Shown piece after piece: positions 58,240 through 64,000 of a stretch of 64,000 nucleotides of DNA. The first letter of the stretch is position 1, and each line of letters opens with the position of its first letter. The translations under genes were made by a program, and so were the position numbers. A model generated the notes under the pieces. That model had not been told where the DNA came from. It was given only the letters and a program-made list of their open reading frames with translations, and did not search any database. The DNA comes from Cronobacter malonaticus LMG 23826 (lineage in GTDB: Bacteria > Pseudomonadota > Gammaproteobacteria > Enterobacterales > Enterobacteriaceae): positions 1 to 64,000 of the forward strand of contig NZ_CP013941.1 in the NCBI RefSeq assembly GCF_001277215.2. Direction: 5' to 3'.

Positions 58240-59547
58240 ATGCATTCCGCTACCTCACCTGTAAACACCCGTTCCCGGATCGGCGCTATTTTGCGCGTCA
58301 CGTCCGGCAACTTTCTGGAGCAGTTTGATTTTTTCCTGTTCGGCTTTTATGCCACCTATATCGCGCACACGTTCTTCCCGGCGAGCAGCGAATTCGCCTC
58401 GCTGATGATGACGTTTGCGGTGTTTGGCGCAGGCTTTCTGATGCGCCCCATCGGCGCGATCGTGCTGGGCGCGTACATCGATAAAGTGGGCCGCCGCAAA
58501 GGGCTGATCATGACGCTCTCCATTATGGCGGCGGGCACCTTTCTGATTGTGCTGATCCCGTCTTATGAGGTCATCGGGCTGTGGGCGCCGCTGTTCGTGC
58601 TGATTGGTCGCCTGTTGCAGGGCTTTTCAGCGGGTGCCGAGCTTGGCGGCGTGTCGGTGTATCTCGCGGAAATCGCGACGCCGGGCCGCAAAGGGTTTTA
58701 CACCAGCTGGCAGTCGGGCAGCCAGCAGGTCGCCATTATGGTGGCGGCGGCGATGGGCTTTGCCCTCAACGCGGTGCTGGATCAGTCGGCTATCAGTAGC
58801 TGGGGCTGGCGACTCCCGTTCCTCTTCGGCTGCCTGATTGTGCCGTTTATTTTCGTGCTGCGCCGCAAACTTGAAGAGACGCAGGAGTTCAGCGCGCGCC
58901 GTCACCATCTCGACATGAAACAGGTGTTCCGCATGCTGCTGACCCACTGGCCGGTGGTGATTGCGGGCATGATGATGGTGGCAATGACCACCACGGCGTT
59001 CTATCTCATTACCGTCTATGCACCTACCTTTGGCAAAAAAGTGCTGATGCTGAGCGCCTCCGACAGCCTGCTGGTGACGCTGCTGGTGGCGATTTCCAAC
59101 TTTTTCTGGCTGCCGGTGGGCGGCGCGCTCTCTGACCGCTTCGGGCGTAAACCGGTGCTGATTGCCATGACGCTGCTGGCGCTGGCTACCGCGTATCCGG
59201 CGCTGATGATGCTGGCCGCGTCACCAGGCTTTTCCATGATGCTGGGCGTGCTGCTGTGGCTCTCTTTTCTGTATGGCCTGTACAACGGCGCGATGATCCC
59301 GGCGCTTACCGAAATCATGCCCGCCGAGGTGCGCGTCGCAGGCTTCTCGCTCGCCTACAGCCTGGCAACGGCGATTTTCGGCGGCTTTACGCCGGTGATT
59401 TCCACGGCGCTGATTGAGTACACCGGCGACAAAGCCTCGCCCGGCTACTGGATGAGCTTCGCCGCGCTCTGCGCGCTGCTGGCGACGCTGTACCTATACC
59501 GCCGCAGCACCATGACATTACAGACCGCAGGACGCCGCCATGCATAA
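58240..59547 (+). CDS. MFS citrate/tricarboxylate-proton symporter (CitA/TcuC-like)
   Basis: A 435-aa metabolite:H+ symporter with 12 TM segments. Similarity to E. coli/Citrobacter CitA and Salmonella TcuC is strong: [77 protein letters not shown] and [23 protein letters not shown] at 58240 follows GGAGACATCA; an ATG 12 bases earlier is less well placed. It overlaps the next gene by 8 bases. The exact substrate (citrate, tricarballylate or aconitate) cannot be told. No tcuA/tcuB catabolic genes follow. Confidence 0.9.
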   Translation: MHSATSPVNTRSRIGAILRVTSGNFLEQFDFFLFGFYATYIAHTFFPASSEFASLMMTFAVFGAGFLMRPIGAIVLGAYIDKVGRRKGLIMTLSIMAAGTFLIVLIPSYEVIGLWAPLFVLIGRLLQGFSAGAELGGVSVYLAEIATPGRKGFYTSWQSGSQQVAIMVAAAMGFALNAVLDQSAISSWGWRLPFLFGCLIVPFIFVLRRKLEETQEFSARRHHLDMKQVFRMLLTHWPVVIAGMMMVAMTTTAFYLITVYAPTFGKKVLMLSASDSLLVTLLVAISNFFWLPVGGALSDRFGRKPVLIAMTLLALATAYPALMMLAASPGFSMMLGVLLWLSFLYGLYNGAMIPALTEIMPAEVRVAGFSLAYSLATAIFGGFTPVISTALIEYTGDKASPGYWMSFAALCALLATLYLYRRSTMTLQTAGRRHA

Positions 59548-60346
59548 GAGAATGACTACATGGATAGCCGCGCTGACGCTCTCGTCGCTAAGCAGCGTGG
59601 CGCTGGCGCAGGAGATCACGGTGATGATTTCAGGCGGCTTTAAGGCCGCGCTGGAACAGCTCCGCCCGGCGTATGAAACGCAGAGCGGCAACCAGATTGT
59701 GATCGTGCCCGGCCCGTCGATGGGCAAAACGCCGCAGGCAATCCCGAACCGGCTGGCGCGCGGTGAGAAGGCGGACGTGGTGATCATGGTGGGCGACGCC
59801 CTGACGAGCCTTGAAAAAGCGGGGCGTACCGCGCCGGGGTCGCGCACGGAGCTTGCGGATTCGCCCATTGGTATGGTGGTGAAACAGGGCGCGCCGGTGC
59901 CTGCGATAAACACCCCGGAAGCGCTGCGCCAGACGCTGCTGGCAGCGCGTTCCATCGCGTATTCCGACAGCGCCAGCGGCCGCTATGTCAGTACGGCATT
60001 GTTTAAGAAGCTGGGGATCGAGGCGCAGGTGGAGACCCGCGCGCGGATGGTGGAACGTATTCCGGTGGCGTCAGAAGTGGCGAAAGGAAAGTATGCCGTG
60101 GGGTTTCAGCAGGTCAGCGAACTGCTGCCGGAGCCGGGCGTGACGTTTGTCGGCGAATTGCCTGACAGCGTGCAGTACATCACCCGTTTTGCGGGCGCGG
60201 TAACGAACAACGCGGCGCATGCCGCCGAAGGCCGCGCGTTGCTGGCGTTTCTGGGGTCACCCGACGCGCAAAAGGTGATACACGCCACGGGGATGCGGTC
60301 GGTCGTGCAAAAAGCGCCGGTCAGGCTGGCGGATACTGTTCAGTGA
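59540..60346 (+). CDS. Periplasmic ModA-like substrate-binding protein
   Basis: A 268-aa exported protein with signal peptide ending at SSVALAQ. The mature part starts [20 protein letters not shown] and contains [20 protein letters not shown] and [19 protein letters not shown], in line with the extracellular solute-binding family 11 (molybdate-type) fold. It is translationally coupled to the CitA-like transporter by an 8-base overlap and has no ABC permease or ATPase nearby. The ligand is therefore more likely an organic acid than molybdate. Its tail overlaps the convergent LysR gene by 26 bases. Confidence 0.88.
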   Translation: MHKRMTTWIAALTLSSLSSVALAQEITVMISGGFKAALEQLRPAYETQSGNQIVIVPGPSMGKTPQAIPNRLARGEKADVVIMVGDALTSLEKAGRTAPGSRTELADSPIGMVVKQGAPVPAINTPEALRQTLLAARSIAYSDSASGRYVSTALFKKLGIEAQVETRARMVERIPVASEVAKGKYAVGFQQVSELLPEPGVTFVGELPDSVQYITRFAGAVTNNAAHAAEGRALLAFLGSPDAQKVIHATGMRSVVQKAPVRLADTVQ

Positions 60347-61220
60347 TGAGCTTTTCAAGTTCCGCCGCCACGTAAGACTGAATACGCCCGCTGCGGCGTA
60401 TCAGCCCCACGCTGCGCGTGACGACCGGATCGACCAGACGCAGCGGCACCAGAACGGAGTGCCCGGCGGCGGGCATTGACATCGCAGGGACCGCGGCGAT
60501 GCCGATGCCCGCTTCCACCATGCCAAGCACCGTTGTGACATGGCGGGTTTCGCAGATGCTCGGCCGTTCCGGGGTGATGTGCCCGAGCGCCTGGTCGAGC
60601 AGGGTACGGTTCCCGGAGACTTTATCCAGACTGATGTAATCCTGCTGAAAATAGTCCTGCCAGGTGAGCTGCCCTTTTTTCGCCAGCGGATGATCGCGCC
60701 GACAGGCCGCCACGTAAACATCCTCCACCAGCGGGACAAACTCAATATTCGGCGGCAGGTTTCTGCCAAAACAGATGCCGAAATCAGCCTGCCCGCTACT
60801 GACGGCGTCGATAACATTGCCGACGCTGCTGTCGATGAGTTTGATGCGCACGCGCGGGTAGCGCGCCTGAAACTGGCGGATGATGTCCGGCATAAAGTAA
60901 TACGCGCCCGACGGCACCGTCGCGACGGTCACAAGCCCCGTGCGCTCCTGGCTTGCCTGCTGGATATCCGCCAGCACCGCTTCGACATTCGCCAGCAACT
61001 GTTCTGAGCGCTCGGCAAAACTCTGCCCGTAGAGCGTCAGCGCCACGCGTCGGGTAGTGCGATCAAAGAGCCGCGCGCCGAGCGCCGTCTCCAGCTTTTC
61101 AATCCGGCGGCTCAGCGCCGATTGCGACAGGCAGATGGACTCCGCCGCGAGCCGGAAACTGCCGTATTCCATTAATGCGCGAAACGCATAGATATCGTTC
61201 AGGTCAAAGTTCACAGGCAT
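60321..61220 (-). CDS. LysR-family regulator
   Basis: A 299-aa LysR-type regulator. The winged HTH is FDLNDIYAFRALMEYGSFRL then AAESICLSQSALSRRIEKLE, and the effector-binding domain follows from about residue 90 (GLVTVATVPSGAYYFMPDII, FGICFGRNLPPNIEFVPLV). It is convergent with the transporter/binding-protein pair, overlapping the latter by 26 bases. LysR genes often control neighbouring operons, and here the CitA-like pair is the likely target, although the regulator is not divergent from it as is usual. Confidence 0.92.
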   Translation of the reverse strand: MPVNFDLNDIYAFRALMEYGSFRLAAESICLSQSALSRRIEKLETALGARLFDRTTRRVALTLYGQSFAERSEQLLANVEAVLADIQQASQERTGLVTVATVPSGAYYFMPDIIRQFQARYPRVRIKLIDSSVGNVIDAVSSGQADFGICFGRNLPPNIEFVPLVEDVYVAACRRDHPLAKKGQLTWQDYFQQDYISLDKVSGNRTLLDQALGHITPERPSICETRHVTTVLGMVEAGIGIAAVPAMSMPAAGHSVLVPLRLVDPVVTRSVGLIRRSGRIQSYVAAELEKLITEQYPPA

Positions 61221-61356
61221 GGCAGCGGCATCCTTTCAGCGTCTCATAACGGCATTATAAAGCGGCGTTTATCATTCACGCCTTTTATCATAGATGACGC
61301 GCGGGCGTTTCTGAAAGCGGGTACCGGGAAGTGAGAAACCTCAGCCAGATTATCGC

Positions 61357-61677
61357 TTACAAATGCTGCGCCTCGACGCCCTGGAGAATTTCTTTAATCT
61401 CGAAGAAATCATTCCAGAACGGGGTGTCGCGAAGCGCTTCAGTAAAACCCTGCCAGACGGCATGGCTTTCGGCCTCCCAGATCCAGATATCGGAGATCCG
61501 CGCGGAGTAAAATTCGGTATCGAAACAGCGAAGCCTTAGCGTGCCCTCATATTGTGTGAGTAAAGGCGTAAGATGTGTGGCGATATTACGCTGGCGCGCT
61601 TCGGCGCTGGCGTCAAGCCAGCTGCGGTTGGCTTTCACCAGCATAAACAGCGTGACGGTCTCTGTTGCGGTATTCAT
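61357..61677 (-). CDS. Darcynin family protein
   Basis: A 106-aa soluble protein. It begins NTATETVTLFMLVKANRSWL and contains FDTEFYSARISDIWIWEAES and FWNDFFEIKEILQGVEAQHL, matching the darcynin family as I recall it. It has a dimeric ferredoxin-like alpha/beta fold and its function is not established. ATG at 61677 follows GGGAGAACGTT; the longer frame to 61749 lacks support. It is divergent from a TetR gene, with 95 bases between them, suggesting TetR control. Confidence 0.85.
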   Translation of the reverse strand: MNTATETVTLFMLVKANRSWLDASAEARQRNIATHLTPLLTQYEGTLRLRCFDTEFYSARISDIWIWEAESHAVWQGFTEALRDTPFWNDFFEIKEILQGVEAQHL

Positions 61678-61772
61678 AACGTTCTCCCTGAAAACTATTA
61701 ATGCTTGTAGATGTGGTGTTGAGATGACGCCGTTATGATATCGGGACACGTTATATTCAGGGACTCGCGTTT

Positions 61773-62363
61773 ATGCATGCCATTCAACCGCCGCTCACAC
61801 CGCGTAAAGCGCCGCGCCAGGCGCGTTCACGCGCGCTGGTGGAGGCGATTGTCGAGGCGACCGCTCGCATTTTCGAGCGTGAGGGCGCGGCGGCCTGCAC
61901 CACGAATGCCGTCGCGGAAACCGCAGGCGTCAGCATCGGTTCGCTGTATCAGTATTTCCCGAATCGCCACGCCTTAACCGCGGCGCTGGTGGCGCGCGAA
62001 CATGAATCTCTGCTCACGGCCATGCACACTGCCGCCGCCCGGCCAGAGCTGGCAGACCGTCTTGATGACATGATTAACGCTGCCGTGGATTATGAGTTCT
62101 CGCGACCCGCACTTGCACGCACGCTGGATTTACAGGAGGCGGCACCGGAGTTTCAGGCACATCAGCAGGCGATGCTGGCCGCACTTCACTGCTGCGTCGC
62201 AACGGCGCTTGAAGAGAGTGAAACAAGAGCATGGGATGTCATCGCGCTGGCGCAGGGCATGATCGCGATGGCCGTCGCGCGAGGCGAGGATGACCCGGCT
62301 TCGCTGAAGCGCCGCATTCACCGCGCCGCCTTTGGCTATCTCGGCTGGCCTGTGCCTGATTAA
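61773..62363 (+). CDS. TetR-family repressor
   Basis: A 196-aa regulator. A basic N-terminal arm (PRKAPRQARSRALVEAIVEA) precedes the HTH ending in ETAGVSIGSLYQYFPNRHAL, the classic TetR recognition helix. The C-terminal ligand-binding part is rich in Ala and Leu and has two adjacent Cys (HCCVATALEESE), which might sense thiol-reactive compounds, speculatively. It lies between the divergent darcynin gene and a downstream antibiotic biosynthesis monooxygenase gene 21 bases away, so it probably controls both. Confidence 0.9.
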   Translation: MHAIQPPLTPRKAPRQARSRALVEAIVEATARIFEREGAAACTTNAVAETAGVSIGSLYQYFPNRHALTAALVAREHESLLTAMHTAAARPELADRLDDMINAAVDYEFSRPALARTLDLQEAAPEFQAHQQAMLAALHCCVATALEESETRAWDVIALAQGMIAMAVARGEDDPASLKRRIHRAAFGYLGWPVPD

Positions 62364-62384
62364 GTACTAAATAAAGGAGAAAAC

Positions 62385-62696
62385 ATGATAGTCAGAACCT
62401 GGCATGGCTGTGTGCCGCTGGAACACGCCGACGGCTTCGCCGCGCATTTGCAGAAAACCGGTGTGGAGCATTCGCAGCGTACCGCCGGGAACCGCGGCGC
62501 GTTTGTCCGCCAGGAGACGCAGGGCGACTGGGCGCATTTTTTCCTGGCAACGTACTGGGAGGATCTGAATGCCGTTAAGGCGTTTGCGGGCGAGGATTAT
62601 CAGGTGGCGGTAACGTACCCTGACGATGAACAGTTCGGCCTGCTCTCCGATCCGTGGGTCTTTCAGCATGAAGTCGAAACTATTTCGGCGCTGTAA
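62385..62696 (+). CDS. Antibiotic biosynthesis monooxygenase-like protein
   Basis: A 103-aa dimeric ferredoxin-like fold protein of the ABM superfamily. It begins IVRTWHGCVPLEHADGFAAH, and a second signature is WAHFFLATYWEDLNAVKAFA followed by GEDYQVAVTYPDDEQFGLLS. Members include YgiN-like quinol monooxygenases and heme-degrading enzymes; the substrate here is undefined. AAAGGAG precedes the ATG. It follows the TetR gene by 21 bases and is likely in the same transcript. Confidence 0.87.
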   Translation: MIVRTWHGCVPLEHADGFAAHLQKTGVEHSQRTAGNRGAFVRQETQGDWAHFFLATYWEDLNAVKAFAGEDYQVAVTYPDDEQFGLLSDPWVFQHEVETISAL

Positions 62697-62729
62697 TCCC
62701 TCGGTTCACCACGTCGTATCTGTAAGCGA

Positions 62730-63470
62730 TTAACGGCCGTTAACCGGCGAGACCGCAATAAAATGGCTGGCGAGCATGCCATTCTCAAGACGGTGCACCA
62801 TCAGCGCAGGGGGATCGCAGACTTCAGGCACGTGCGCGCCGCCCAGCCATAACGGGTTCGCCGGGCAGACCGAACCGCAGATGTACGCCGGAATACCGGC
62901 CAGCATTCCCGCCGCCGGGCGGTGAACGTGCCCTGTGGCAATCGCGAGCGGTTTTGCCGGGTGATGCCGCAGCAGCGCGCCGAGCGCCTGCGCGTCGCGG
63001 CACGCCGCCGCATCCATCGACGGAATGCCGCTCACAAAGACATGATGATGCAGAAAAAGCAGCGTCTGTCGCCCGCCTGCCTCATCCAACTGACGCGCCA
63101 GCCAGTCGAGATGTGCGCCCACGCTGCCCGCCGTACTGCCTTCCACAGTGGAATCCAGCCCAATCATGCGAAGCGCTGGCGTATCGATCACTGCATTCAA
63201 CGGCCCTTGCTGCGCCAGCGAAGGCCAGACCGCGCGCATGGCGGTGCGGTCATCAGAATTTCCCGGCAGGATCATCGTCCGACATGACAGTGTTTCCAGC
63301 CGCGCCGCAATGGCGGCATAGCCCTCGCGCCAGCCATCGTCGATGAGATCGCCGCTTATCACCAGCACATCGGGTTCGAACGGCTTAAGCCACGCCAGCG
63401 CGTTGTCAAAACGCGCCAGATGGTCGTTATCCGGTGCGGCGTGAATATCTGAAAGCTGCGCGATTATCAT
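62730..63470 (-). CDS. Metallophosphoesterase (CpdA-like)
   Basis: A 246-aa calcineurin-type phosphoesterase. The metal ligands are visible in order: IAQLSDIHAAP (D-x-H), DVLVISGDLIDDGW (GD), ILPGNSDDR (GN[H/S]D variant), FLHHHVFVSG and ATGHVHRPAAG (GH-x-H). The GNSD in place of GNHD is a variation at a catalytic position, seen in some relatives. The best-known relative is CpdA, the cyclic-AMP phosphodiesterase. ATG at 63470 opens the D-x-H motif directly; the frame extends to 63539 without support. The substrate is not certain. Confidence 0.9.
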   Translation of the reverse strand: MIIAQLSDIHAAPDNDHLARFDNALAWLKPFEPDVLVISGDLIDDGWREGYAAIAARLETLSCRTMILPGNSDDRTAMRAVWPSLAQQGPLNAVIDTPALRMIGLDSTVEGSTAGSVGAHLDWLARQLDEAGGRQTLLFLHHHVFVSGIPSMDAAACRDAQALGALLRHHPAKPLAIATGHVHRPAAGMLAGIPAYICGSVCPANPLWLGGAHVPEVCDPPALMVHRLENGMLASHFIAVSPVNGR

Positions 63471-63544
63471 GAATTGCTCTTCTGTCTTATCGGTTTGGCC
63501 GTGAAATGATGATAGAAGAGGGAGGGGAAGTGTACACAAAAGAA

Positions 63545-63579
63545 AAAAGCCAGCCGGAGTGAGAGACGGGCTGGCTTTT
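63545..63579. terminator. Bidirectional terminator
   Basis: AAAAGCCAGCC (63545-63555) pairs with GGCTGGCTTTT (63569-63579) in an 11-bp perfect stem. It lies downstream of the ymgB-like gene and ends in T runs on both strands. Confidence 0.85.
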
Positions 63580-63603
63580 AAAAGAAGGAATGCAACGTCA
63601 GGA

Positions 63604-63882
63604 TCAGATGTCGTCTACGGTATGGTCGACAACGATTTCCAGCGTCTTGCGGATTACATCGGCCATCACCACATCATCGGTGGTTTCCAGCACGCCGATC
63701 AGCTGCAAAATAATCGCTTTATGGGTCAGGTGACCATCTGTGGCGAGAATATTGCTCACAACAGCGCCCAGCAGGGCAGATTCCTGCGCCAGCATATCAC
63801 CGGCGTTACGGAAGTATTCAGACAGTGCCGTGTCGGGCAGATCTGCCTGCAAATCAATAGGTTTAAGCATCACCTGGCTCAT
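63604..63882 (-). CDS. YmgB/AriR-family biofilm connector protein
   Basis: A 92-aa small helical protein. Similarity to E. coli AriR (YmgB) is clear: LSEYFRNAGDMLAQESALLG, LVLETTDDVVMADVIRKTLE-like region (IGVLETTDDVVMADVIRKTL) and a final HTVDDI. AriR affects biofilm and acid resistance and acts with the RcsB phosphorelay. It stands alone with a terminator after it. Its regulatory region lies at the window edge (63883-64000), where no other gene is seen. Confidence 0.9.
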   Translation of the reverse strand: MSQVMLKPIDLQADLPDTALSEYFRNAGDMLAQESALLGAVVSNILATDGHLTHKAIILQLIGVLETTDDVVMADVIRKTLEIVVDHTVDDI

Positions 63883-64000
63883 GTACTGGCACCGTGTTTA
63901 GGTTGAAAGTTGCTGAATGTAGTCAGTGTTTTTTACTACCATCCGGCGAGGCACTCTCGCCAAACAGTGAATGGACGTTATCGCCGCTCCATTCTTTACG

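Noticed and set aside
1..64000. tRNA, rRNA or intact insertion sequences
   Set aside because: No tRNA-like cloverleaf with CCA-adjacent arms, no rRNA segments and no transposase frames were recognised while reading either strand, though short or degenerate examples could be missed by eye.

Overview
The window looks like part of a large RepFIB-type plasmid from an enterobacterium. A Cronobacter virulence plasmid of the pESA3/pCTU1 kind is the best fit. The evidence is a RepFIB-like RepA flanked by iterons, a type Ia ParA/ParB pair with parS-like palindromes, a complete aerobactin-type siderophore locus (iucABCD-iutA) and a two-partner-secretion haemagglutinin locus, all at high GC with typical gamma-proteobacterial ribosome-binding sites. 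The species name is an inference from remembered gene content. No rRNA, tRNA, insertion sequence or CRISPR array was seen.

Layout. 1-6.5 kb: glgX-treY-treZ, a leftward operon turning glycogen into trehalose. 6.8-8.6 kb: hipB-hipA, a persistence-type toxin-antitoxin module with a nested palindromic operator. 8.6-18.8 kb: iron uptake, with a siderophore-interacting reductase and an MFS exporter running left and iucABCD-iutA running right from a promoter covered by a Fur box. 18.8-23.5 kb: the plasmid backbone, with parS, parB, parA, a P1-like origin (DnaA box, five clustered GATC sites, ten iterons), repA and five more iterons. 24.0-39.9 kb: a two-partner secretion/contact-dependent inhibition locus with a cdiB/fhaC transporter, a roughly 12.2-kb cdiA/fhaB gene broken by one apparent single-base deletion, its immunity gene, and an orphan toxin tail with a second immunity gene. 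The orphan tail shares a 212-bp repeat with the main gene.

40.0-47.6 kb holds accessory single genes: a histidine phosphatase, a four-repeat membrane protein behind a PmrA-like box, a protein with a ParB/sulfiredoxin-like motif, a GNAT, an MFS pump, a CarG-like periplasmic protein, a WYL regulator next to a VOC protein, and mig-14, which also has a PmrA-like box. 47.7-54.8 kb: an OmpV/MipA porin-like gene divergent from a two-component system and an RND efflux pair. 54.8-64.0 kb: small enzymes (NTF2-like, NUDIX, GNAT), a six-TM ABC-like protein divergent from a TetR gene with paired operators, a citA-like transporter with a binding protein and LysR regulator, a darcynin/TetR/monooxygenase group, a phosphodiesterase and a YmgB/AriR-like connector.

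Taken together the cargo suggests host-associated and stress functions: siderophore piracy and synthesis, trehalose for desiccation, resistance to antimicrobial peptides and drugs, and interbacterial competition. The least described parts are the paired CDI toxin cassettes with their AT-rich variable islands, and the two PmrA-like boxes that may tie plasmid genes to the host BasRS system.
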